From positions 154,175 through 218,174 of the forward strand of contig NZ_PJNI01000008.1 in the NCBI RefSeq assembly GCF_002844555.1: a stretch of DNA of 64,000 bases, read 5' to 3'. The notes beneath the pieces are model-generated. The model was not told the origin of the DNA. It did not search any database and saw only the letters and a program-made list of their open reading frames with translations. Source of the DNA: Brumimicrobium salinarum (GTDB lineage: Bacteria; Bacteroidota; Bacteroidia; Flavobacteriales_D; Crocinitomicaceae). The position numbers were made by a program, and so were the translations under genes. Positions 55,194-64,000 of this stretch are shown here, piece by piece (position 1 is the first letter of the stretch; the number at the start of each line of letters is the position of its first letter).

Positions 55194-55544
55194 TTAAACG
55201 TTCTTTCCTTTCATCATCCTTTGCCAATATAAAAACGGTAATATATATTTCTTAAACATCCATAACCTCCAATGTTCCTTCGAGCTGTCTTTGATGAGCA
55301 TTCGCTTTAATTTTGGATCTGGCGTAAAGTTTCCCTCGTAATCGAACTCTGCTAAGACCATTTTTCCATAATCTGTAACTAGAGGACAAGAAGAGTAGCC
55401 GTTATAAGATTTAGAACCAATTTTATTATGATTGATCAGCATTCCAAGATTATCTGTTAGAATTGGAACTTGTTTTCTTACCGCGGCACCAGTTTTCGCT
55501 GTAGGTAAGGCCGCAACATCTCTTATCCCAAAAATATTTGGATA
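55194..55544 (-). pseudogene. C-terminal remnant of sulfide:quinone oxidoreductase-like FAD enzyme
   Basis: The frame is open from 55544, immediately after the peptidase stop codon, to a stop at 55194-55196 (116 codons). It reads YPNIFGIRDVAALPTAKTGA, then VRKQVPI, KIGSKSYNGYSSCPLVTDYG and HWRLWMFKKYILPFLYW, the characteristic C-terminus of SQR-like FAD enzymes. The N-terminal two thirds, with both nucleotide folds, are missing, and the FAD motif GIGDVA reads GIRDVA. No start codon exists at the left boundary of the homology. It is a deletion remnant. Confidence 0.85.
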
Positions 55545-57509
55545 TTATTGGTTTAAATGTATAGTTTTAGTCCATTGATTACCATTCTTTGCTGTTATTT
55601 TTACAATATAATAACCTGCTTCTTGCGCGCTCAAATCAATTATTTGATTGTTGTTAAATTCCTTATCTATAATAGATTTACCTAGGGTATTGAAAACTTG
55701 CACTGATTTTAAGGAATTTAAAGGTGCAGCTATTTTATAAATTCCTGTTGATGGATTGGGATAAATCTTTATATCTTCAGTTTTTTTGTTATTCTTTATT
55801 GCTGTATAATTTTCATCATAATGAATTGCTCCTATTTTATTGATAATCCAATTGTTAGGGTCTATTTCTACAGCGTTAGCTGTTCCATTAAAATCTGGAA
55901 TGTGATAAGTTTCTGCATTGGTATTAATGTTGATTCTAATCGTCGTGTCAGGTTTATATAAACGTGAAAAACGGATTTCTAAAGGATTAGTGAAAGTTGG
56001 TGTAGAACTAACAGATACGTGACTCACTTTAAAATGTAAATCATTTCCAACATTATTGTAGGTGAGGTTATAAACTGGATATCCCTCTCCGAAATACCAT
56101 TCATCAAAGGCTTGGTCAAAATTCACATTACTTGCTGCATTCAAATAATCTCTAAAATCTAATCCAGTGGCTGTACTGTCTTTAAAATCTGATAGAAATT
56201 GCTTTAAAGTTTGATAAAACAAGGTGTCATCATTCATCATAAAGCGCAAAGTATGCACAAACGCCGCTCCTTTGTCATAAGTTAATCTACCATCAAAAAT
56301 AGATGATTCATTTAAACTATCTACTTTCCAGATACTGCCATAAGAATACGACATAACATTATTATGAATATTCATCATTTCGGGAAAAGCTTCATTTGGA
56401 TAAAGATATTCCAACATGAGGTAACTAGAATAGGAAGCAAATCCTTCATTAATCCAGATGTCAGCCCATGAAGCACAAGTAACACTATTTCCCCACCATT
56501 GATGAGCGAGTTCGTGTGCAGTTAAGTTTTTTTCAAAGGTACCTTGTGTAGTCATTGTTTGATGTTCCATTCCTCCACCTAAAGGAGCTATACAGTGTCC
56601 GTACTTTTCATCATCAAAAGGATACTTTCCATATAAAGTAGCAAAAAGTTCCATAAAATCTACTGTTTCATCAATTTCAGATTTAAAAGTAGATAGGTAA
56701 GACGGATGATTATAAATATAATTTTGAATTAATATGGAATCTTGAGAGTTTGAAGGATGGGCATAAATTTTATATTCATCATATTCTCCAATTGCAACAG
56801 AAATTAAATAATAAGCGATGGGATGACGATGAAACCATTCGTATCTCGATGTTCCATTTCCTAAATCTACTACATTTTCAAGAATTCCGTTGGAACCAGC
56901 TTTACAGTTATTTGGAACGGTTAATTTTACCGCAACACTATCAGCTTTGTCACGTAAATCTTGTTTACATGGAAACCATTCATAAGCTGAAAATGGTTCG
57001 GAGAGCGACCATGTAACTTGATTATTCCATGTTGAAGTAGAAGCGTTTGACATTCCAGAACCTCCGAATGGAGTAGAGGATGAGCTAGGAGGTGTACCTT
57101 CATAATCTATACTAAGTATAAAACTTTGACCAGAGGTTAAGCCTGCTGGTATTTTAATCAAATTATTAGACCTTCTAAATGGTGTAGAGATCGAATTCAA
57201 TAAAATATTATTGATAGTGAGGTCCTCATGTAATTCTATAAGTAAGGAATCAGTTGTAGATGTGGCTTTACCATGAATTTCAACTACTCCTTCTATGTCA
57301 GTTGACAAATTATCCATTTTGAGGTTTAAATCATAAAAATGAACATCATATTTTTTAGTTTCAATTAATTGTTGCTGATTTAGATTTGGGCTTTTAAGTT
57401 TTGAATTTTGAAAAGCATTTCTTTTCGAACAGTGATAATGCTTTTCTTGTGCATTAGCTGCTAAAATAAAATTAAAGAGAAAAATAGAAATTATAAATAA
57501 GTACTTCAT
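55545..57509 (-). CDS. M1 family aminopeptidase with T9SS sorting domain
   Basis: A 654-residue secreted protein. The signal peptide ends AANAQ (about residue 21). It has an N-terminal M1 beta domain, substrate-site GGGMEHQTM, the zinc motif HELAHQWWGN with the third ligand in NEGFASYSSYL, and a helical region. From about residue 580 it has a type A T9SS sorting domain (IYPNPSTGIYKI, then GYYIVKI). It likely cleaves N-terminal residues from peptides outside the cell. The stop codon directly abuts the SQR remnant. Confidence 0.93.
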   Translation of the reverse strand: MKYLFIISIFLFNFILAANAQEKHYHCSKRNAFQNSKLKSPNLNQQQLIETKKYDVHFYDLNLKMDNLSTDIEGVVEIHGKATSTTDSLLIELHEDLTINNILLNSISTPFRRSNNLIKIPAGLTSGQSFILSIDYEGTPPSSSSTPFGGSGMSNASTSTWNNQVTWSLSEPFSAYEWFPCKQDLRDKADSVAVKLTVPNNCKAGSNGILENVVDLGNGTSRYEWFHRHPIAYYLISVAIGEYDEYKIYAHPSNSQDSILIQNYIYNHPSYLSTFKSEIDETVDFMELFATLYGKYPFDDEKYGHCIAPLGGGMEHQTMTTQGTFEKNLTAHELAHQWWGNSVTCASWADIWINEGFASYSSYLMLEYLYPNEAFPEMMNIHNNVMSYSYGSIWKVDSLNESSIFDGRLTYDKGAAFVHTLRFMMNDDTLFYQTLKQFLSDFKDSTATGLDFRDYLNAASNVNFDQAFDEWYFGEGYPVYNLTYNNVGNDLHFKVSHVSVSSTPTFTNPLEIRFSRLYKPDTTIRININTNAETYHIPDFNGTANAVEIDPNNWIINKIGAIHYDENYTAIKNNKKTEDIKIYPNPSTGIYKIAAPLNSLKSVQVFNTLGKSIIDKEFNNNQIIDLSAQEAGYYIVKITAKNGNQWTKTIHLNQ

Positions 57510-57593
57510 AGGTATAAATCATAAATTAAAGTGTAATATAATAAAAGTGACACAATTAAGTATCACCTTCAAGTAATTATTTATGGGGATTTT

Positions 57594-58754
57594 TTAATTC
57601 TTTTGCTCATCATCGCTTGAGAATAAACCTTTAAATTTTTCCCAAAATGTTCGTTCATCTTGTTCTTTGGCAATATCTTTTAGACTAACAGAATTATCAA
57701 CTTCTGCTTCATACGCTTTTATAAATGCATTTTTAAAAATATTAATAATCGTTGTTCCAATACCGATATCGGGATTATCAATTTTACCTTCAATAGGTAT
57801 TTTCGTACCTGTTCTGTCTTTCTTAATGTTTTTAGTTATATTAAACGCTAAACCTACGAACGCTTGCCAAAATCCATTCAAAACGGGTGTGTCTTCTTTT
57901 ACATTAAGCACTTTAACATCATTTAAAATTGGTTTAACATACCCTTTTGCTTCACCATTGAGCGCTGCAAATTCTGCAGCTAGTGCAAATTCACCTTTCT
58001 CGAAATCAAAATTTGCATAAGCCTCTGTGAAGTCATTCAATTCTTTCACATTGACAGCTTGTAAATCAAGATTCAAATCCATATCTGGAATTTCTTTAAG
58101 GATATTCAATTCACCTTCCAAGGTTAATTTCCCCTGGTCAAGAAAGTGAGAAGTTAACTTTAAACTCGAAGGAAGTGCTTTTTCTACATCTGTTGAATTG
58201 GTTAGGTTTTCAACTATTAAGTTGAGGTCTGTTAGTTTTAAATTTACAGGTGGCTCGGAAACCATATTTTCAAATTCAATTTGTCCATTATTGATGGCAA
58301 AATGGTTTATTTTTAAAGGTATAAAGTCAATTATAGGTTCTACCCAAGAAGCATCTCCAGTTTGTTCTTCTTCTTTACTTTCACCATCTGCAAAGTATAA
58401 TTCTAGTTGGTCAAGAATAACTTCACTAACAATGGATCCATGAAAGATAGCTCTCCATTCAACAGAAATATCAGCGTTTTTACAATAAACGAAAGGTTTA
58501 GTCACATCATTTTCAGTTATGGTAATTTCAAATTCATTAAAAATCATTGCGCCACGAAACAGGTGTAGGTCCAAATCGTCAAGTGTACATTCATAACCTT
58601 CGACTTCATTAACTGCCGCAACTAATTTGTCTTTCAAGAAAAAAGGTAGCCAAATTCTCACAGCTATGATTAAAATCAAGAAGGAATAAAGGATGAATCT
58701 ACGGGTTCTTTTTTTCTTATTTTCTGGAATTAAAAATCGTTTTATTTTACTCAT
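57594..58754 (-). CDS. DUF748 / AsmA-like envelope protein
   Basis: A 386-residue protein starting at ATG 58754. A basic N-terminus and a single membrane helix (about residues 20-40) are followed by a repeat-beta domain with LDDLDLHLFRGAMIFNEFEI, PLKINHFAINNGQIEFEN and LDLQAVNVKELNDF, typical of DUF748/AsmA-like bridge proteins. Relatives are linked to lipid or protein traffic between the inner and outer membranes. Confidence 0.82.
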   Translation of the reverse strand: MSKIKRFLIPENKKKRTRRFILYSFLILIIAVRIWLPFFLKDKLVAAVNEVEGYECTLDDLDLHLFRGAMIFNEFEITITENDVTKPFVYCKNADISVEWRAIFHGSIVSEVILDQLELYFADGESKEEEQTGDASWVEPIIDFIPLKINHFAINNGQIEFENMVSEPPVNLKLTDLNLIVENLTNSTDVEKALPSSLKLTSHFLDQGKLTLEGELNILKEIPDMDLNLDLQAVNVKELNDFTEAYANFDFEKGEFALAAEFAALNGEAKGYVKPILNDVKVLNVKEDTPVLNGFWQAFVGLAFNITKNIKKDRTGTKIPIEGKIDNPDIGIGTTIINIFKNAFIKAYEAEVDNSVSLKDIAKEQDERTFWEKFKGLFSSDDEQKN

Positions 58755-59157
58755 CAATAAAAGTTAATTGTTTAGTTTTTTTGTTTAAAAGTTTCATCAA
58801 AATACTTTTTTATTGCTTTAGATATTTGAATTTATGAAATTTTAACTCATTCTGATTGAGGTTTGTAGTCTGTTTTGAAGCATACTTTAAGTTGATTTGA
58901 AAAAGTTGTATTTGTAAATTGAAGAGCACATAATTACCTCATTATTATTTGTTTTTACTTGTTTGAGTAATTGCGTTACGATGTGGTAAACTTGTTTTTA
59001 AAATAAAAAATTCCTTTATTATTCTAATTCAATATTTAAAAACAGACAAAGAACAAGTTGCAGTTTCGTTTTTTTGAAGAAATACGTTTTTTTTAAGAGA
59101 AAGTTATTCTCAAATAAACTCCACCAATAAAGAATGTTTATCCTCGAAATTTTGACT
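58755..59157. other. Intergenic region before pheT
   Basis: About 400 AT-rich bases between the divergent DUF748 and pheT genes. It holds the pheT promoter at its right end (TATTTTTG, 59158-59165). No small gene or further structure is convincing. Confidence 0.5.
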
Positions 59158-59165
59158 ATTTTTGT
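59158..59165 (+). promoter_or_regulatory. -7 promoter element for pheT
   Basis: TATTTTTG matches TAnnTTTG, 28 bases before ATG 59194. Confidence 0.65.
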
Positions 59166-59193
59166 CGATTGAAAATACGGAAATTGCAGCAGA

Positions 59194-61632
59194 ATGAAAA
59201 TCTCATATAATTGGTTAAAGAACTACGTTAAAACATCACATTCACCCCAGAAGTTAAGTGAAATCCTAACAGATACTGGTTTGGAGGTAGAAGGGTTAAA
59301 CAAAATTGAAGCTGTAAAAGGTGGTTTAGCCAACGTAGTTGTTGGAAAAGTTACCAAATGCGTTCCACATACCAATGCGGATACATTAAACATTACAAGT
59401 GTAGATGTTGGAGAGGAAGAGGAACTTCAAATTGTTTGTGGTGCTCCAAATGTTGCAACAGGTCAAAAGGTTATTGTAGCCAAGGTTGGAGCAATACTTT
59501 ATCCAACTCCAGAGGAGCCATTTAAAATTAAAAAAGCAAAAATACGTGGAGAAGCATCATTTGGAATGATTTGCGCAGAAGATGAGCTTGGATTAGGTGT
59601 TTCGCACGATGGAATTATGGTTTTACCAGAAACTGCACAGGTGGGGCAAGCAGCTTCAGAATTTTTTAATCTAAAAGATGATTTTCAAATTGAAATTGGT
59701 TTAACCCCTAACAGAAGTGATGCTTTAGGACATTTAGGTGTTGCGCGTGATGTAGTGGCTTATAACAAAGTTCACAAAGTAGAAAAAAGCTCTCTTCTCA
59801 TGCCAGATTTGAGTAGTTATGAGGTAGTTGAAAGTGGAGAGAAAGTTAAAATACAGGTGAAAACTCCTAATGATTGTAGTCGATACATGGGATGTGTGAT
59901 ATCTAATTTGAGTGTACAAGCATCTCCCGATTGGTTGAAAAATTATTTATTAGCCATAGGTCTCACACCAATCAATAACATAGTTGATGTGACTAATTTT
60001 GTTATGCATGAATTAGGAACACCTTTGCACGCGTTTGATTTATCACAGGTTGGTGAGAACATTGTAGTAAAACATGCTGAAGATGGTGAATTATTTACAA
60101 CTTTAGATGGCGTGGAGCGTAAGATGACTTCTAAAGATATGATGATCACCAATGGGAAGAAAAATCTTGGAATAGCAGGTGTTTTTGGAGGTGCAAATTC
60201 TGGTGTTTCTGAAGACACTACAAGTATATTCCTTGAAGCCGCTCATTTTAACCCTGTAAGTATAAGAAAGACAGCTAAAAGGCATGGACTAAATACTGAT
60301 GCCTCTTTCCGTTACGAGCGTGGTGTTGATATTTGTATGATTGAATTCGCAATGAAACGTGCGGCTACTTTAATCGCAAAATTGGGTGAAGGTAACATTA
60401 CTCATGAACCCATTCCTTATTATCCCAAACGCGTAGAACCTACCGAGGTAATGTTTAGTTATAAAAGGTGTAATCAGTTGATCGGAAATGATATTGATGT
60501 AGACAAGGTTGGAGAGATTTTGAATGCATTGGATATTCAAATCATGCATAATAACGGAGATCAAGTAAAATTAAAGATCCCAACATATAGAGTTGACGTT
60601 ACGCGTGAAGCAGATGTGATAGAGGAAGTGTTAAGGATTTATGGATTTAATAATATTGAATTACCTAAAAAATGGAACATTAGTCTTTCTGATCAAAACC
60701 TAAGAAGTGAAGAGAAAAGACAAAATACGGTAGCAGATCTTTTAGTCGCTCAAGGATATTTTGAAATGATGAATAACTCTCTATCCTCAAGTAATTTGAT
60801 TGATGATTTTGGTGGGGAGGCATTCACAAATAATCATTCTGTTAAAATGCTTAATCCTTTAAGTTCTGATTTAGATGTTATGCGTCAGTCATTAATCTTT
60901 CAGGGATTAACTACTGTGGTACATAACAATAATCGTCAAAATGCGGATCTCGGACTTTTTGAATTTGGTAAAATTTATCAGAGATTCGAGAATGATTATA
61001 TTGAAAATAAGAGACTGTCCATTTTCCTAACTGGTGCTAAAGAGCCAGAGCAATGGAATGCCAATCAAGAAAAAGTTTCATTTTTTACATTAAAAGGAAT
61101 AGTTACCGCTATTTTAGATCGATTAGGTTTGGATGGGATAGCGTCTATGAAGGCCTTGAAAAAATCAATTCTTGAGGATGGCATGCAGTTGTTTGTACAA
61201 AAACATAAGATTGGTGAAATAGGTTGGACAAGTTCTAAGTTAAATAAAAGTTTAGGGTTAAAACAGCGTGTTTATATTGCAGATTTAGATTGGGATATGA
61301 TTATCAGTTTAGGTAATAGAAATAAAATACAATTTAAACCACTTCCCAAAACATTTGCAATGAGAAGAGACTTTTCTTTACTTATGGATCAATCAGTATC
61401 ATTTCAAGAAGTAGAGGAGATAGCTAGAAAAACGGAAAGAAAGTTACTCAAAGAAATCAACTTATTTGATGTTTATGAAGGGGATAAGTTACCGGATGGT
61501 AAAAAGTCTTATGCGGTAAGTTTTTACTTTCAAGATGACGAGAAAACTTTAAAAGATGCACAAATTGACAAAGTAATGGAAAAAATTCGTGTGCAATTAG
61601 AAAAACAGTTATCAACAGAATTAAGAAAGTAA
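59194..61632 (+). CDS. pheT: Phenylalanine--tRNA ligase beta subunit
   Basis: An 812-residue subunit of the alpha2-beta2 PheRS. In order: N-terminal MKISYNWLKNYV, an EMAP-like tRNA-binding OB domain (about 40-150, with VVVGKVT and IVCGAPNVA), the editing B3/4 domain (about 215-390, DVTNFVMHELGTPLHAFD), B5, a catalytic-like domain, and the C-terminal FDX-ACB (about 720-812, RRDFSLLMD). It is complete; the pheS gene is elsewhere. Confidence 0.97.
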   Translation: MKISYNWLKNYVKTSHSPQKLSEILTDTGLEVEGLNKIEAVKGGLANVVVGKVTKCVPHTNADTLNITSVDVGEEEELQIVCGAPNVATGQKVIVAKVGAILYPTPEEPFKIKKAKIRGEASFGMICAEDELGLGVSHDGIMVLPETAQVGQAASEFFNLKDDFQIEIGLTPNRSDALGHLGVARDVVAYNKVHKVEKSSLLMPDLSSYEVVESGEKVKIQVKTPNDCSRYMGCVISNLSVQASPDWLKNYLLAIGLTPINNIVDVTNFVMHELGTPLHAFDLSQVGENIVVKHAEDGELFTTLDGVERKMTSKDMMITNGKKNLGIAGVFGGANSGVSEDTTSIFLEAAHFNPVSIRKTAKRHGLNTDASFRYERGVDICMIEFAMKRAATLIAKLGEGNITHEPIPYYPKRVEPTEVMFSYKRCNQLIGNDIDVDKVGEILNALDIQIMHNNGDQVKLKIPTYRVDVTREADVIEEVLRIYGFNNIELPKKWNISLSDQNLRSEEKRQNTVADLLVAQGYFEMMNNSLSSSNLIDDFGGEAFTNNHSVKMLNPLSSDLDVMRQSLIFQGLTTVVHNNNRQNADLGLFEFGKIYQRFENDYIENKRLSIFLTGAKEPEQWNANQEKVSFFTLKGIVTAILDRLGLDGIASMKALKKSILEDGMQLFVQKHKIGEIGWTSSKLNKSLGLKQRVYIADLDWDMIISLGNRNKIQFKPLPKTFAMRRDFSLLMDQSVSFQEVEEIARKTERKLLKEINLFDVYEGDKLPDGKKSYAVSFYFQDDEKTLKDAQIDKVMEKIRVQLEKQLSTELRK

Positions 61633-61922
61633 AAGCTATAATTGCTAATATATTTTCTTGTTAGATAATAAAAGTTAATACTTATCAGGAACTTGATGTT
61701 GTGTATTGCTTTGTTTTATTTAGTAACATTGTAAAACACTGTGTCAGCAATGTTGCGATGAGTACTTTGGTATTAGTGAATAGTATGGGATAATCACCTT
61801 TTATATGTATTGTTTTTTTATCATAAAACGAAGATGTACTTATCGTTTTTGATATAAGCGATGAATAATATTGAATAAAAGGCATAAAACTTTATCTTAG
61901 CCATTCAACAAATTATAAAAAA
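61633..61922. other. Intergenic region between pheT and pepT
   Basis: About 290 bases without a convincing gene. A near-consensus -7 box (TATCTTAG, about 61892-61899) lies before the pepT start. No strong terminator is seen for pheT. Confidence 0.5.
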
Positions 61923-63173
61923 ATGGCAATACAAAATTATAAACATACCGTTGCTGAACGCTTAATGCGTTATGTGCAAATTGATACAACAGCAGATCCG
62001 AATTCCACTTCTTTTCCATCAACAGAGATTCAAAAGGACTTGGGGAAAGTTTTAGTTCAAGAATTGCTTGATCTAGGTGTTAAAGATGCTGAGATGGATG
62101 AGTGGGGTTATGTCTTTGGAACTGTCGAGGGAAATAGTAGTAACGAAGTTCCAACGGTATGTTTTTGTGCACACATGGACACTGCACCAGATGTTACGGG
62201 GAAAGGTGTTAAACCGATTTTACATGAAAACTACGATGGTAGTCCGATTATACTTCCTGATGATAAATCACAAGTAATCACAATAGAACAACATCCTTAC
62301 CTCAAAGAAAAAATAGGTGACGATTTGATTACTGCAAGCGGTAAAACCCTTCTGGGAGCGGATGACAAAGCTGGTGTAGCTTGCATTATGGACTTCGTAG
62401 CTTATTTGATGGGTAATCCAGGAATAACACATGGTGATATTCGCATACTTTTTACACCTGATGAAGAAGTGGGAAGGGGAGTGGACCATTTAGATATGAA
62501 TAAACTTAATGCAGATTTTGGTTATACTTTAGATGGTGGAGTTTTAGGCTCGATTGAAGATGAGAGTTTTTCTGCAGATGCTGTTAAACTAACAATTCAC
62601 GGTGTGAGTGCTCATCCAGGATATGCTAAGGGAAAATTAATAAACGCTTTAAAACTAGGAGGAGAGGTACTGGCAGCATTACCAAAAGACAGTTGGTCGC
62701 CAGAAACAACTGAAGGAAGAGAAGGGTTCGTACATCCAACTGCATTTAATGGTATTCAAGAGAAGGCAACGCTTGGATTTATTGTTAGAGATCATGAAAC
62801 GGATAAGTTAGCTATTTATGAGGAGCGCTTAAAGAAAATTGCCACAGAGGTGATTGATAAATACCCAGGAGCTACAATGGATTTTGAGGTGACGGAACAG
62901 TACAGAAATATGAAAGAAATTCTGAAAGAAGTACCTTTTGTTACTGATTACGCCATAGAAGCAATGAAAAAATCTGATATTGAGCCACGTCCCGTTATTA
63001 TTCGTGGTGGAACAGATGGTTCAAGATTGTCATTTATGGGACTTCCTTGTCCAAATTTATTTACTGGAGAAATGGCTATTCATTCTAAACATGAATATGT
63101 AAGTGTTCAGGATATGGAGAAAGCAGTTCAAACAATGGGAGAACTGGTTCAAATTTGGGAACAACATAAATAG
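61923..63173 (+). CDS. pepT: Peptidase T (tripeptide aminopeptidase)
   Basis: A 416-residue M20B di-zinc enzyme releasing the N-terminal residue from tripeptides. Ligand blocks are FCAHMDTAPD (about 81), LLGADDKAGVA (about 142), TPDEEVGRGVDH (about 179), TLDGGVLG and the C-terminal AIHSKHEYVS. RGGTDGSRLSF supports the M20B assignment. It has its own terminator. Confidence 0.95.
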   Translation: MAIQNYKHTVAERLMRYVQIDTTADPNSTSFPSTEIQKDLGKVLVQELLDLGVKDAEMDEWGYVFGTVEGNSSNEVPTVCFCAHMDTAPDVTGKGVKPILHENYDGSPIILPDDKSQVITIEQHPYLKEKIGDDLITASGKTLLGADDKAGVACIMDFVAYLMGNPGITHGDIRILFTPDEEVGRGVDHLDMNKLNADFGYTLDGGVLGSIEDESFSADAVKLTIHGVSAHPGYAKGKLINALKLGGEVLAALPKDSWSPETTEGREGFVHPTAFNGIQEKATLGFIVRDHETDKLAIYEERLKKIATEVIDKYPGATMDFEVTEQYRNMKEILKEVPFVTDYAIEAMKKSDIEPRPVIIRGGTDGSRLSFMGLPCPNLFTGEMAIHSKHEYVSVQDMEKAVQTMGELVQIWEQHK

Positions 63174-63199
63174 TTTATTTGTTGAATGTTTTATAAAAT

Positions 63200-63231
63200 A
63201 AGGTTTCGTTTTGTTTGCGAAGCCTTTTTTA
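63200..63231 (+). terminator. Rho-independent terminator of pepT
   Basis: AAGGTTTCG pairs with CGAAGCCTT (one G-U) across a 9-nt loop, followed by a T run. Confidence 0.85.
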
Positions 63232-63276
63232 TATCACAAGCTATAAATAAGTTACAATTTGATTTGTATTTATGTA

Positions 63277-63307
63277 AAAAGAAGGGTGGCATGACCACCT
63301 TTCTTTT
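63277..63307. terminator. Bidirectional terminator near the right end
   Basis: AAAGAAGGGTGG and CCACCTTTCTTT form a strong stem around CATGA. It suits termination of the minus-strand T9SS gene and of pepT read-through. Confidence 0.75.
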
Positions 63308-63327
63308 ACAATGAATTTAACTAATAT

Positions 63328-64000
63328 TTATTTGATAATTAATTTTCTAGATGCTTTTTTATGGCCATTATTTATGTTCATTATATACACACCAGTCTTT
63401 AAATCAGTACAAGATACTGTTAACTGTTTTGTATTCACATTAGTTTTCTTAAAATAAACCTTTTTTCCCAAAGTAGAAAAAATAGTGATTTCTAATTGTC
63501 CTTTGAGTTGATCACCAATATTTAATGAAATTTCTCCAGATGTGGGATTAGGGTAAATTGTAAATTCTTCGTTTGTTATTTCTTTTAATGATGCTAATTG
63601 AATAGATTGACAAGAAGATGTGTCTTGACATCCATTTTGAGCAATAATAACGGCATAACTACCACTTTGAGTTGGTGTGTATGAAACATTTGTTTCCCCT
63701 GTAATAATTGTATTATTTGAGCAATTTATCCATTGATAAGTAACTCCATTATCAGTATTGTTTGCCGTAATGGTTTCTTGAGAAATTGTTGTAGAAGTAT
63801 CTATATCTTGCCAAGATATTGCTTGTGTTTGACTTCCAAACAAACCATTTCCATTGTCATAAGTCCATGTTATTTCTGAAATTGTTGTATCTGTTATTGG
63901 GAAATTAGCCGTAGTAGTAGCTGTAATAGTTGTGTTTCCACCCGAACAATTATCTGTAGCTGTAGGAGCCTGTGGTTCATCAAGCGAACAAATTGCAGAA
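63328..64000 (-). CDS. C-terminal part of a large T9SS-exported HYR/Ig-repeat protein
   Basis: The frame is open from the window edge to a stop at 63328-63330. The upstream part has repeat-type sequence, APTATDNCSGGNTTITATT and ITWTYDNGNGLFG, resembling HYR/Ig-like modules of adhesins. An Ig-like region with paired cysteines (GVTYQWINCSNN, then AQNGCQDTSSC) follows, then a type A T9SS sorting domain (YPNPTSGEISLNI, then GVYIMNI). The N-terminus lies beyond 64000. It is probably a large surface-exposed protein. Confidence 0.85.
   Translation of the reverse strand, partial: SAICSLDEPQAPTATDNCSGGNTTITATTTANFPITDTTISEITWTYDNGNGLFGSQTQAISWQDIDTSTTISQETITANNTDNGVTYQWINCSNNTIITGETNVSYTPTQSGSYAVIIAQNGCQDTSSCQSIQLASLKEITNEEFTIYPNPTSGEISLNIGDQLKGQLEITIFSTLGKKVYFKKTNVNTKQLTVSCTDLKTGVYIMNINNGHKKASRKLIIK

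Overview
This 64 kb window is a chromosomal segment of a low-GC member of the Bacteroidota, most likely order Flavobacteriales; a Crocinitomicaceae/Cryomorphaceae-like relative is a guess. Support comes from several type IX secretion (T9SS) cargo proteins, PorV/PorQ-like and DUF6089 outer-membrane proteins, DUF2752 and CCC-motif-like membrane proteins, and many copies of the Bacteroidota -7 promoter element TAnnTTTG just upstream of genes. Most of the window is vertically inherited housekeeping DNA.

Layout. 1-5.1 kb: an acyltransferase fragment, an M42-like peptidase overlapping a YigZ protein, two small lipid/membrane proteins, a DAHP synthase-chorismate mutase and a minus-strand DUF2752/CCC-motif trio. 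5.2-8.6 kb: the large fused cobalamin enzyme IcmF. 8.9-11.1 kb: a coiled-coil protein, ZapA and RNase Y. 11.6-16.7 kb: a T9SS cargo, a gamma-carbonic-anhydrase-like protein, Tag glycosylase, an outer-membrane barrel, a BadF-type kinase and SiaC.

17.3-23.9 kb is the main accessory region. Two secreted SUMF1-like proteins without the catalytic cysteines bracket a T9SS cargo built from strict 25-residue, one-cysteine repeats; the second SUMF1-like protein has a GEVED domain inserted near its C-terminus. A LemA-like stub, a RAYT transposase with REP-like palindromes, and a gene tail joined to a lipoprotein gene follow.

24.0-41.4 kb: an M42 peptidase, rhodanese, DUF368 transporter, aroE, an AlbA_2 protein, MscS, a YdcF-like gene with a -1 frameshift, csaA, prfC, an L,D-transpeptidase, a cold-shock protein, a LuxR regulator, a frameshifted racemase, a GNAT, mpl, truA and two outer-membrane proteins. 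Mpl and the L,D-transpeptidase point to peptidoglycan recycling and remodelling. Short palindromic repeats lie between these genes.

41.5-50.7 kb is minus strand: a probable eight-gene operon (pyrD, HMG-CoA lyase, a GIN-domain protein, two lipoproteins, a catalytically dead glutamine-amidotransferase-like protein, an SpmA/SpmB fusion and a membrane protein), then DUF6089 and an MsbA-like ABC exporter. 50.8-54.8 kb: rpmH, sucC, map, a membrane protein and tRNAs Ser(GCT), Pro(TGG) and Arg(TCT). 55.2-64 kb: a sulfide:quinone oxidoreductase remnant, an M1 peptidase with a T9SS tail, DUF748, pheT, pepT and the C-terminus of a large adhesin-like T9SS cargo running off the end.

No rRNA, CRISPR array, prophage or complete insertion sequence other than the RAYT gene was seen.
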